Of a stretch of 25,090 nucleotides of DNA, positions 7,900-14,950 are shown one piece after another. The DNA is taken from assembly GCA_036377055.1 (NCBI GenBank), contig DASUZD010000253.1, positions 1 to 25,090 of the forward strand. Direction: 5' to 3'. The notes beneath the pieces were generated by a model. It saw nothing but the letters and a program-made list of their open reading frames with translations, was not told the origin of the DNA and did no database searches. Every line of letters begins with the position of its first letter. Positions within the stretch are counted from its first letter, which is position 1. Origin of the DNA: DASUZD01 sp036377055. GTDB lineage: Bacteria; Actinomycetota; Thermoleophilia; Gaiellales; Gaiellaceae. The position numbers were made by a program, and so were the translations under genes.

Positions 7900-8297
7900 T
7901 TCATGGACGCTTCGACCCTGAACGCGGGAGCGTTGCCGTCGCGGTAGGTGACGGCGCGCATCCCGCGCCGAAGCGCCATGATCGGGACGGCCCCGCCTCG
8001 GAAGACCACCTCCGCCTCGGGCGCGACCGCGATCGTCAGGACCTTGCCGTCCTTCTCGACGATCGTGATCGAGGTCGGCGTCACGGTGCGGATCCGGCCG
8101 CTGTCGAGCAGGTAGTCGTGCTGCACGCCGCCCGACTTCCAGAGGATCTCCGCCCGGATCATGTTCGGCCCGAGGAGCTTGTTCGAGAGCGCCAACGGGA
8201 GCGCGCTGGTCGACTGGACGAGCGCCAGCGCGACGTTCAGCGCGAGGAGCAAACCTATGAACAGCAGGACAATTCTTCGCTTGCGCATGGGTCGCAT
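7896..8297 (-). CDS. Small membrane-anchored or secreted protein of unknown function, coupled to the two-component system
   Basis: 133 residues from ATG 8297, or 130 from a second ATG at 8288. Basic start (MRPMRKRR) then one hydrophobic segment (about 9-27), so a signal anchor or signal peptide, followed by a ~100-residue soluble part: DYLLDSGRIRTVTPTSITIV, then EKDGKVLTIAVAPEAEVVFRG. The alternating beta pattern with 'R-x-V-T-P-T-S-I-T-I-x-x-x-D-G-K' recalls small OB-like domains such as DUF5666, but I do not claim membership. Its stop overlaps the GTG of the response regulator, so it is made together with the regulator and kinase and may be an accessory signal-sensing partner outside the membrane. 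The frame is open far upstream, but that part is antisense to the AAA ATPase gene. No good ribosome site is visible. Confidence 0.75.
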   Translation of the reverse strand: MRPMRKRRIVLLFIGLLLALNVALALVQSTSALPLALSNKLLGPNMIRAEILWKSGGVQHDYLLDSGRIRTVTPTSITIVEKDGKVLTIAVAPEAEVVFRGGAVPIMALRRGMRAVTYRDGNAPAFRVEASMK

Positions 8298-8327
8298 TGT
8301 CGACCGGTTTAGGTTAGCTGGCTGTAA

Positions 8328-8343
8328 AACGGGCTTTCCCGTT
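8328..8343. promoter_or_regulatory. Inverted repeat in divergent promoter region
   Basis: Between the divergent starts at 8297 (minus) and 8397 (plus) lies a perfect inverted repeat, AACGGG-CTTT-CCCGTT. The heptamer GTTAGCT also occurs twice in direct orientation, at 8313-8319 and 8341-8347, 28 bases apart. This 99-base gap must hold promoters for both genes, so an operator is plausible. The same bases could form a short hairpin in a leader. No regulator can be assigned. Confidence 0.35.
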
Positions 8344-8396
8344 AGCTCACGCTCCAGAACCCCGCGAGCGCGTCGTCCAGCACTACTCTTCGGGCT

Positions 8397-9422
8397 GTGC
8401 CGAACCCGCTCGAAGACGTCGCCCGGTCGCTGCGCGTCATCGGCGACCAGATCAAGAAGACCGTCGGGAACGATCCGGCCGGCGAGTGGATCGCGGACCG
8501 GATCGAGGCGCTTCGGCCGACCGAGACGCCGGCGCGCAGCCTCGCCGAGCTCCAGGACGAGCTCGACTCGCTCGTGGGGCTCGACACAGTCAAGGAGCAG
8601 GTGCGTGCGCTCGTCGCGTTTCTCCAGGTGCAGGCGCGCCGGATGGAGCACGGTCTGCCCGAGGTCGCGACCTCGCAGCACCTCGTCTTCCTCGGCAATC
8701 CGGGCACCGGGAAGACGACCGTGGCGCGCCTGCTCGGCCAGATGTACCGCGCGATGGGCCTCCTGAGCCGCGGCCACATGATCGAGGTCGATCGAGCCGG
8801 GCTCGTGGGCCAGTACGTCGGCACGACGGCGCTCAAGACCGATCGCGTCGTTCGGCGCGCGCTCGACGGCGTGCTCTTCATCGACGAGGCGTATGCGCTC
8901 GCGAACGAGGCTGACCGGCTCGACTTCGGCCCGGAGGCGATCGAGACGCTGCTCAAGCGGATGGAGGACTACCGGCACCGGCTCGTCGTGATCGTCGCCG
9001 GCTACCCGCGGCTGATGAACCGGTTCCTCGACTCCAACCCCGGGCTTCGGTCGCGGTTCGCGCGCGAGATCGTGTTCCCCGACTACCGCACCGACGAGCT
9101 GCTCGCCATCACCGACCGCTTTGCGCGCGAGAACGAGTACCGGTTGGCGCCGGGCGCCGAGGAGTCGCTACGGGCGATCTTCGACGGCGCCGAGCGCACC
9201 GAGGGGTTCGGGAACGCGCGCTTCGCGCGGACGATCTTCGAGCAGGCGCTGAACACGCAGGCGCTCCGGTTGGCCGGCGCAGACGGCGCGGAGCTCGGCG
9301 CCGTCTCGGCGGACGAGCTGACGACGCTGACGCCGGAGGACGTCCTCGCCGCGGCGCGCGCTCTCGGCGAATCCGGCGACCTCGGGCCGCGCGGCCCGTT
9401 CTGGCGTCGCCGTCGCCCCTAG
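8397..9422 (+). CDS. CbxX/CfqX (SpoVK-like) AAA+ ATPase
   Basis: 341-residue cytoplasmic AAA+ ATPase. The ~55-residue N-terminal region precedes the CbxX-type core: VGLDTVKEQVRALVAFLQVQ, Walker A GNPGTGKTT (100-108), a pore-loop-like LVGQYVGTT (136-144), Walker B VLFIDEAYAL (159 on), sensor-1 region VIVAGYP and an arginine finger in NPGLRSRF. The C-terminal helical lid includes GNARFARTIFEQAL. Relatives remodel inhibited Rubisco (CbxX), assist type VII secretion (EccA) or act in sporulation (SpoVK), but no partner of any of these is in the window, so the client is unknown. The start is GTG at 8397 with no clear ribosome site, possibly a leaderless message. Its stop overlaps the stop of the convergent gene in the palindrome CTAG. 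Confidence 0.92.
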   Translation: MPNPLEDVARSLRVIGDQIKKTVGNDPAGEWIADRIEALRPTETPARSLAELQDELDSLVGLDTVKEQVRALVAFLQVQARRMEHGLPEVATSQHLVFLGNPGTGKTTVARLLGQMYRAMGLLSRGHMIEVDRAGLVGQYVGTTALKTDRVVRRALDGVLFIDEAYALANEADRLDFGPEAIETLLKRMEDYRHRLVVIVAGYPRLMNRFLDSNPGLRSRFAREIVFPDYRTDELLAITDRFARENEYRLAPGAEESLRAIFDGAERTEGFGNARFARTIFEQALNTQALRLAGADGAELGAVSADELTTLTPEDVLAAARALGESGDLGPRGPFWRRRRP

Positions 9423-10120
9423 CGCGGCATCGCTTCGACGTCCACGGAGACGATCGCCTCCGGACGCAGGAAGCGACCCGAGAAGCACGGCCACTCTGGG
9501 CGGTCCGACTTCAGGTCGGCGACGACCTCCTCGGCGCGGCGCAGCGCGTCGGCGATCTCCGTGAACGAGCCCACCTCGACGCGGTCACCGTTCGACAGCT
9601 TCGCGTAGACGCGGGCGACCGTCTCGAGCACCGGCTCGGTCTTCGTCGGCTGGGGCTCCGGCTCCGGGTCAGGGGCAGGAGCTTCCGCGGCCGGTGCGGG
9701 TGCCGGGGCTTCGGCCGGTGGCGCAGGCGTCTCCGCGGGCGCCGGCGCGGACTGTTGCTGGACGATGAGCTGCGAAAGCTGCTCGCGGGTCACCCACCCT
9801 CGCTCGACAGCGATCTGCGCGACGTGTTTGCCGCTTCCGCGCTGGTCCTGAAGCGCCTCGTCGAGCTGCTCGGTCGAGATGAGGCCGAACCGAACGAGGA
9901 GGTTCTCGGTCGACGGAGCCGGCGCAGCCGGTGCAGGCGCGGTCGGGGGCGGTGCCGTCACGGCCGGCGCGGGAGCTGGAGCCGCCACGGGAGCGGGCGC
10001 TGACACGCTCGGCGCCGCCGAGGACACCGGCGGGGGGCTGAGCGGCGGCTGGAGGCCGATCAGATGGTTGCCGATTCCGTTCGCGCCGCCGTTTGCGAGC
10101 GCATTCGCAGTGGAGTTCAT
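9419..10120 (-). CDS. Pro/Ala-rich protein with a GspE-N/MshEN-like domain and a conserved-looking C-terminal domain
   Basis: 233 residues. A 22-residue Asn/Gly-rich start is followed by a Pro-Ala linker (about 25-70). Next comes a compact helical segment (about 72-122: LLVRFGLISTEQLDEALQDQ ... VERGWVTREQLSQLI), whose doubled 'GLIxxEQLxxAL ... GWVTxEQLxxL' pattern is that of the N-terminal domain of type II secretion and type IV pilus ATPases (GspE_N/MshEN, a c-di-GMP binder in some cases). A second Pro-Ala linker (about 124-160) follows, then a C-terminal domain (about 165-233: VYAKLSNGDRVEVGSF ... FLRPEAIVSVDVE). There is no ATPase domain. No signal peptide or membrane helix is seen, so it is likely cytoplasmic. 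A scaffold or adaptor role is inference only. The ribosome site is weak. Confidence 0.72.
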   Translation of the reverse strand: MNSTANALANGGANGIGNHLIGLQPPLSPPPVSSAAPSVSAPAPVAAPAPAPAVTAPPPTAPAPAAPAPSTENLLVRFGLISTEQLDEALQDQRGSGKHVAQIAVERGWVTREQLSQLIVQQQSAPAPAETPAPPAEAPAPAPAAEAPAPDPEPEPQPTKTEPVLETVARVYAKLSNGDRVEVGSFTEIADALRRAEEVVADLKSDRPEWPCFSGRFLRPEAIVSVDVEAMPR

Positions 10121-10155
10121 TCACATTCGCTTTCTTCGAGCCGCAGTTCCCGAGC

Positions 10156-10192
10156 CTCGCCGAGGCGAGCGAGCGACCGTCGATTTCGGTCG
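10156..10192. terminator. Pair of short hairpins downstream of the beta-helix protein gene
   Basis: The 128 bases between the stop of the beta-helix gene (10249) and the start at 10120 contain two small inverted repeats: CTCGCC-GA-GGCGAG (10156-10169) and CGACCG with CGGTCG around a 7-base loop (10174-10192). They may end transcription of the two-gene unit upstream. There is no T-run, so the call is weak. The rest of the gap shows nothing recognisable. Confidence 0.3.
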
Positions 10193-10248
10193 ACTCGCAG
10201 GAGGCATCGACGCCCGCGAAGGCGCGGTCGATACCTGATCCGAGGGAG

Positions 10249-11421
10249 TCAGCGGCGCACGATCGTGCCGCCGACAAACGTGGCGATCTTCCCTGCCGCT
10301 TCCTTCCCGTGCAGCTCGGTCTGCGCGCCGAGCTGCGAGACGATCGCGTAACCCATGCGCGTCGGATCCTGCGAGGTGCGATCCGGCCGAACTCGCGCGA
10401 CCCTGTTGTCGGCGAGCTCGCACTCCGAGTGGTCGCCGCAGAGGATCCCGATGCCGACTGCTCCCTCGACGGCGTTCTCGTCGGCCATGCCCATCGACAT
10501 CTCGGTCAGCGTGATCCCGCGAAGGCTCGTGTCGCTGACGCGGTTCCGGCTGACCATCGCGTTTGCGTAGTGGGTGACGATGCCCTCGGCGCCGCCGGTG
10601 ACGGTGCAGCCCTCGACCACGCTCATCCGTTGCGCGAGCGCGAACGAGATGTCGATCCCCTGCGTGTAGCCGTGGCGCGGCGAACGGACGACGCAGTCGT
10701 GGATCGCCACCTCGCTCCGGCGCACGTGGATGCCGTCGAGCGTCGCGCCTGTGACCGTCACCCGGTCGAGCACGACGTCCTGCACCTCCTCGACGTCGAT
10801 TCCGTTCTCGCCCCCCTCCACGCGCACGTGCCTGAGCGTGACGTGGCTCGTCCGGACGACGACGCCGCCGCGGACGACGGTTCTCGGCCCGCCCTCGTAG
10901 ACGCCGGGCCGGTCGAGGACGAGCGGGCCGCGCTGGACGCCGTTCGCGAGCCGGTAGAGGGGCGGCTTCGTCGCCCACGCAACTCCTCCGGAGCCTGCGA
11001 GGACGCCCAGCGCGACCAGCGCGAGGGCCGCGCCGGCGGGGCCTAGCTCGCCCCCGTCGTCCGCATAGGAGCGACACAGGAGCGGGAGGGCGGCGTGCAC
11101 GAGGACCTGCGCCGCGAGCCAGGCGAAGGCGAAGAGCGCGATCGCGCTCACGAGCGGCGCCTGGACGCCTGCCGCCCGCGCGAGGGCGATCGTCGCGCCG
11201 AGCTCGGCGAGGCCGAGCGGGAGGGCGACCCAGCCCGGTTGGTAAGGCAGGAGTCGGTGATAGGCCGCGACGTCGAGCGTCAGCCCGACGCCGATCATCA
11301 GGCCGGCCAGCTCGAGCGGCCACCAGTCGGCGAGAGCCGTGGCCAGGATGGCGGCGACGACGAGTGCGACCACGGCCGCAGCCAGCCGCGACTCGACTCT
11401 CCCCCTCAGCGTGTACGACAC
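10249..11421 (-). CDS. Membrane protein with a right-handed parallel beta-helix (NosD/pectate-lyase-like) domain
   Basis: 390 residues from GTG 11421. The N-terminal part holds about five membrane helices (near 15-33, 37-53, 63-82, 88-112 and 127-147). The C-terminal ~230 residues, probably outside the membrane, show repeating beta-helix rungs: GVVVRTSHVTLRHVRVEGGENGI, then VVLDRVTVTGATLDGIHVRR, and further rungs ending GITLTEMSMGMADENAV and GIGILCGDHSECELADNRV. This pattern is that of NosD-like and pectate-lyase-like folds, which bind or act on carbohydrates or support surface assembly. The start overlaps the 3' end of the flavoprotein gene by 16 bases, so the two are translated from one message. 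The frame stays open further upstream, but that part is an Arg/Pro-rich shadow of the flavoprotein. No catalytic residues can be assigned. Confidence 0.82.
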   Translation of the reverse strand: MSYTLRGRVESRLAAAVVALVVAAILATALADWWPLELAGLMIGVGLTLDVAAYHRLLPYQPGWVALPLGLAELGATIALARAAGVQAPLVSAIALFAFAWLAAQVLVHAALPLLCRSYADDGGELGPAGAALALVALGVLAGSGGVAWATKPPLYRLANGVQRGPLVLDRPGVYEGGPRTVVRGGVVVRTSHVTLRHVRVEGGENGIDVEEVQDVVLDRVTVTGATLDGIHVRRSEVAIHDCVVRSPRHGYTQGIDISFALAQRMSVVEGCTVTGGAEGIVTHYANAMVSRNRVSDTSLRGITLTEMSMGMADENAVEGAVGIGILCGDHSECELADNRVARVRPDRTSQDPTRMGYAIVSQLGAQTELHGKEAAGKIATFVGGTIVRR

Positions 11422-12509
11422 CCAAGGATCCTCCGGAGGAAGCCGCGGGCGGCGTATTTCGCGCCGGCCAACGTGTCCGCGGCGGGAAAGCCGAGAGCGG
11501 CGGGCACGCCTGCGAGGCCGATCGTCCGCTCGCCGTTCGTCAGCCCGGTCACCGTGCAGTCGGGGGAGACGACGATCCATTCGCCGGCGGTCTCGAGGCC
11601 GTGCTCCTCGACGAGTCGCCGGAGCAGCGGATCGTGAGCGAACCCGCGGCGGAAGCCGGTCGCGCAGACGATCTGCTCGGCGCCGTCGACCTCGGCCGCG
11701 ACGGTGAACCGGCCGTTTCGCCGGGCCGTCTCGATCGGCTCGTCCCAGGCCCGACCCGGCGGGTACGACGGCGCGAGCAGGCGCTCGAGCGTACGCGCCC
11801 GTTCGTCGGGCGGGAGCGCGTGGAACCCGGCGAGGCCGCGGCGCGTGAAGAAGGGCCGCGGCAGGTTCAGGGGGCGGCGCTCCGGCTCGCGGCGGCGTAG
11901 TGAGACGACCGAGGCGCCCGCCGCGAGCGCGTTCAGCCACTCGGTCGCGGCGGCCATCCCCGCGCCGACGATCGCGACGCGATCCGCGAACTCGTGCGGC
12001 TCGTAGGCGTGGACGGCGTGCGGATCTTCTTCGAGGTCAGGGGGCATCGCCAACCCCGGGTGGCCGGGCGCGAGCAGGACGTGGCGGAAGATGTCCTGTC
12101 CGCCGACGTCGAAGCCGCTGGCGGCGGCGCCCACGCGCTGCACCCGGGTCGCCCGGAAGCTCTCGTCCCAGCCGGACCGCTCGCGCAGCTCCGCGACGTG
12201 TTCGAGGAACGCGGAGACGCTCGGGTTGTAGCGGTCGAGGACGCTCGCGACGAGTGGCGCGACGCTCCGCTCGCGCCGCGCCTCGAGCACGGCGAGGCCT
12301 GGGAACGAGGTCGCGAGGCAGTGCCCGTCGCTCTCGGAGCGCATCCACCGCTGGCGGATCGCGGCCGCGCGTGTCCGCCAAGCGCCCGCCGGGTCGGAAT
12401 CGGTGCCGAAGACGCGGATCTCGTCCGGCTCGAGGCCGCCGTGCCGGAGCGTCTGGTAGGCCGTGAAGCCCGCGAGGCCGCCGCCGACGATCGCGCATTC
12501 GGCGGTCAC
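11406..12509 (-). CDS. FAD/NAD(P)-binding oxidoreductase (flavoprotein monooxygenase-like)
   Basis: 367 residues. An N-terminal FAD-binding Rossmann motif, AIVGGGLAGF (6-15), and a second dinucleotide motif, VAIVGAGMAA (178-187), give the two-nucleotide architecture of flavin monooxygenases and related NAD(P)H oxidoreductases. The segment GAWRTRAAAIRQRWMRSESDG after the first domain resembles the region after the FAD fold in the N-hydroxylase and Baeyer-Villiger relatives, and ATGFRRG (near 285) is the late ATG motif of such enzymes. The substrate is unknown. It starts at GTG 12509, ten bases from the first palindromic repeat, with no convincing ribosome site. Its 3' end overlaps the membrane beta-helix gene, so the pair may modify and display a surface component, which is inference. 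Confidence 0.8.
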   Translation of the reverse strand: MTAECAIVGGGLAGFTAYQTLRHGGLEPDEIRVFGTDSDPAGAWRTRAAAIRQRWMRSESDGHCLATSFPGLAVLEARRERSVAPLVASVLDRYNPSVSAFLEHVAELRERSGWDESFRATRVQRVGAAASGFDVGGQDIFRHVLLAPGHPGLAMPPDLEEDPHAVHAYEPHEFADRVAIVGAGMAAATEWLNALAAGASVVSLRRREPERRPLNLPRPFFTRRGLAGFHALPPDERARTLERLLAPSYPPGRAWDEPIETARRNGRFTVAAEVDGAEQIVCATGFRRGFAHDPLLRRLVEEHGLETAGEWIVVSPDCTVTGLTNGERTIGLAGVPAALGFPAADTLAGAKYAARGFLRRILGCRTR

Positions 12510-12518
12510 GTCACGAGG

Positions 12519-12696
12519 TTAGTGGCTCTGAGCCACAAACGGGGTTCGGGCCGGCGCTGGGGCTTGATTCGGGGCCGCAGCGCCAGCCGGGTCGACTTAG
12601 TGGCTCAGAGCCACAAACTGTGGTCGGGCCCGCGCTACGGCTTGGCTCCGAGCCGCAGCGCCGGGGCGACAGGCTTAGTGGCTCAGAGCCACAAAC
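12519..12696. repeat. Three palindromic repeats at an exact 78-bp period (intergenic array)
   Basis: A 22-bp unit occurs at 12519-12540, 12597-12618 and 12675-12696, each start exactly 78 bases after the last. Each has the perfect palindromic core GTGGCTC-N-GAGCCAC, flanked by TTA on the left and AAAC on the right. The central base is T in the first copy and A in the other two. The 56-base stretches between copies are themselves related (both contain TCGGGCC, GCGCT, GGCTT and GCCGCAGCGCC at matching places), so this is a tandem array of about 2.3 diverged 78-bp units. It fills the whole gap between the flavoprotein start and the permease stop at 12711. It could be a set of terminator hairpins for the ABC operon, an operator array for the flavoprotein gene, or a REP-like repeat. 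I saw no copy elsewhere in the window. Confidence 0.88.
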
Positions 12697-12710
12697 ACCC
12701 ATCGGCGACG

Positions 12711-13610
12711 CTACTTGACGGAGCCGGCGAGCAGCCCCTGGACGAAGTAGCGCTGGAAGAGCGCGAAGATCGTCAGCGGCACGACGAGCGAGATGAACGC
12801 CGCGGGCGCGATCACGTCGAGGTTCGAGCCGAATTGGCGCAGCTGTTGTGCGATCAGCGGGTTCAGCGGCTGGTTCGACTGGGCGAGCGTCAGCCCAACG
12901 AGCAGGTCGTTCCAGACGAACAGCACCTGGAAGATCGCGAGCGACGCGAGCGCTGGGACGCCGAGCGGCAGGATCAGCCGGAAGAAGATCCTCGCCTCGC
13001 TCGCGCCGTCGATGCGCGCGGCCTCCATCAGGTCGCGCGGGATGCCGATGAAGAAGTTCCGTAAGAGGAAGATCGCGAACGGCAGCGCGAATGCCGTGTG
13101 GAAGAGGATCAGCCCGTAGAGCGTGTCGTAGAGATGCGCGCCGTTGTAGAGCCGGTAGATCGGGATCAGCGCCATCTGCACCGGCACGACGAGGAGCCCG
13201 ATCACGATCAGGAAGTACCAGTCGCGTCCCGGGAACTCGAGCCACGCGAACGCGTAGCCGGCGGCCGCCGCGATGAGCAACGGCAGCGCTGTCGCGCCGG
13301 CCGTGATGATCGCCGTTCTGATCAGCGCGGACGTGATCGAGTGCGTGTGGAACATGTGCGAGTAGTTCGCCCACGTGAACGCGCTGGGGTGGGAGAGCAC
13401 CTTCCACCAGGCGCCTGTCCCGATCGCGTCCGGCTTGGCGATCGAGGTGATGAAGAGGCCGAACGTCGGCACGAGCCAGAGCAGTGCGAGCAGGACGAGG
13501 AGCAGGTGGATCGGCGCCTTGGAGAGCCCGCGCAGGAGCTTCGTGGCGAAGCTCTCCTCGATGACCACCGGCTGGCGGCGCGCGCCCACAGTCGCTTCGG
13601 CGGTGCCCAC
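12711..13610 (-). CDS. Carbohydrate ABC transporter permease, MalG type
   Basis: 299-residue inner-membrane permease subunit of a CUT1-family sugar importer. Six hydrophobic segments are visible, the first at about 25-47 (LLLVLLALLWLVPTFGLFI). The EAA loop that docks the ATPase is clear: DLMEAARIDGASEARIFFRLILPLGVPAL. I chose the GTG at 13610, which shares one base with the stop of the first permease and is preceded by a strong GGAGG; the same frame stays open far upstream, but only as shadow of that permease. It is the last gene of the operon, followed within 15 bases by the palindromic repeat array. Confidence 0.94.
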   Translation of the reverse strand: MGTAEATVGARRQPVVIEESFATKLLRGLSKAPIHLLLVLLALLWLVPTFGLFITSIAKPDAIGTGAWWKVLSHPSAFTWANYSHMFHTHSITSALIRTAIITAGATALPLLIAAAAGYAFAWLEFPGRDWYFLIVIGLLVVPVQMALIPIYRLYNGAHLYDTLYGLILFHTAFALPFAIFLLRNFFIGIPRDLMEAARIDGASEARIFFRLILPLGVPALASLAIFQVLFVWNDLLVGLTLAQSNQPLNPLIAQQLRQFGSNLDVIAPAAFISLVVPLTIFALFQRYFVQGLLAGSVK

Positions 13611-14950
13611 TAGACCTCCCTCCGGAAGTCGCGGATGCGCAGGACGAGAATCGGGATCACGAGCACGAGGATGAACGTCGCGACCGCGGAGCCGAGACCG
13701 AAGTCGTTCTGCAGGAACGAGCGGCGGTACATCTCGTAGGCGAGGAGCGTCGCGTTGTTGATCGTCGATCCCGGCGCGATCGAGTAGACGATGTCGAACA
13801 GCTTCAGGATGCCGATCACCTGGGTCACGAGCACGACCGTGAGCACCGGCGCGAGCAGCGGGACGGTGACACGGCGGAAGACCTGAAACTCCGTCGCTCC
13901 GTCGGTCCGAGCAGCCTCGAGCGTGTCGCGCGGGATCGACGCGAGGCCGGCGCCGATCACGACCATCGCGAAGCCCGCCGAGGCCCAGAGGTACGCGATG
14001 ATCATCGAGAGCGTGATCAGCGAGCCGCCGAGCCAGTTGATCCCGGCGAAGCCCTTCGCGAACGTCGACTTCGAGATCGCGACGTGGTAGCTGCCCGACC
14101 CGACGCCGTCGAACGCGAACGACCCGTCGGCGCCCGTCTTCGCGGACTGCACCTTCTTGTCGTTCGCGTCGCGTAGCACGACCGTGACGCCGGGCAGTCC
14201 CAGCTCCTGCGACTCGACCTTCCCCGGCGTGCCACCGCCCGGCTTGAAGTCGCGCCAGACGACGCCGGTAATCGCACCGGACTTCGGCTGTGGATGGACC
14301 GCCTGCTTCGCGCCCGCGGGAACGTCCGGCGCGGGGATCGCGGTGAGGCCGAGCAGCGCGGTGCCGCCGGGCTGCACTGTCTGGTTCAGCTGAATCCCGC
14401 CGTGTGCGGGGACGAGCTTCGGCGACGATCCCTGTGCCCCGGTAAGCGTGCCCGGCTTCGAGAACTCGTCCGAGACCGCCTTGACGGCTGCGTTGATCGC
14501 GCCTTGGCTCGGATCCTTCTGGTACATCACGCGCCACATCACGCCTGTCGCGAAGAGCGAGATCGCGAGCGGCGCGAACACGACGACCTTGAACGCTGTG
14601 GCCCACCGGATCCGCTCGGTGAGCACCGCGAAGATGAGGCCGAGGAACGTGACCGCGAACGGGACGATGACGACCCAGATGAAGTTGTTCTTGATCGCCG
14701 TCCGGATGACGTGATCCGAGAACAGCGTCTTGTAGTTGTCGATCCCGACGAAGCTCGAGAACCCGCTCTTCCCGAAGAAGCTGCGAGTGATCGTGTAGAT
14801 CGTCGGGTAGACGGTCCAGACGAGGAGGAAGAAGACCGCCGGACCCACGAACGCGAGCGCGCTGAGGGTGCGGCGCCGCTTCTCCTGCTGCGCCGAGTGC
14901 GGAGCCGCTGCGCCTGGCAGCGGCTCCGCAGAGATCGGCGTGCTCGTCAC
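13610..14950 (-). CDS. Carbohydrate ABC transporter permease, MalF type, with inserted extracytoplasmic prealbumin-like domain
   Basis: 446 residues, about 140 more than a usual CUT1 permease. Membrane helices lie at about 31-55, 88-110 and 118-141; then comes a non-membrane insert of about 160 residues (144-306), then the remaining helices and the EAA loop (DTLEAARTDGATEFQVFRRVTVPLLAP). Within the insert, residues 225-293 (GAITGVVWRDF ... GLPGVTVVLRDANDKKV ... TGADGSFAFDGVGSGSYHVAI) match the SdrD-B/Cna-B/carboxypeptidase-regulatory type of beta-sandwich. Helix counting puts the insert outside the membrane, where E. coli MalF has its P2 domain that contacts the binding protein, so a similar contact is a reasonable inference. 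GTG 14950 overlaps the stop of the binding-protein gene by one base. Confidence 0.93.
   Translation of the reverse strand: MTSTPISAEPLPGAAAPHSAQQEKRRRTLSALAFVGPAVFFLLVWTVYPTIYTITRSFFGKSGFSSFVGIDNYKTLFSDHVIRTAIKNNFIWVVIVPFAVTFLGLIFAVLTERIRWATAFKVVVFAPLAISLFATGVMWRVMYQKDPSQGAINAAVKAVSDEFSKPGTLTGAQGSSPKLVPAHGGIQLNQTVQPGGTALLGLTAIPAPDVPAGAKQAVHPQPKSGAITGVVWRDFKPGGGTPGKVESQELGLPGVTVVLRDANDKKVQSAKTGADGSFAFDGVGSGSYHVAISKSTFAKGFAGINWLGGSLITLSMIIAYLWASAGFAMVVIGAGLASIPRDTLEAARTDGATEFQVFRRVTVPLLAPVLTVVLVTQVIGILKLFDIVYSIAPGSTINNATLLAYEMYRRSFLQNDFGLGSAVATFILVLVIPILVLRIRDFRREV

Noticed and set aside
8397..9422. Rubisco activase or type VII secretion ATPase
   Set aside because: The CbxX-type core is clear, but neither Rubisco nor type VII secretion genes are in the window, so no specific role is claimed.
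10121..11425. 434-residue minus-strand open frame
   Set aside because: Extremely Arg-rich, out of frame with the beta-helix membrane protein that has recognisable rungs and membrane segments.
12519..12696. CRISPR array
   Set aside because: Only three units, the repeat is a palindrome, the intervening 56-base segments resemble each other, and no cas gene is present.
12511..13407. Minus-strand open frame with a 26-residue repeat (VCGSEPLS copies)
   Set aside because: The repeat is the 78-bp palindrome array read through in one frame, joined to shadow sequence of the MalG permease. All frames stay open because 78 is divisible by three.
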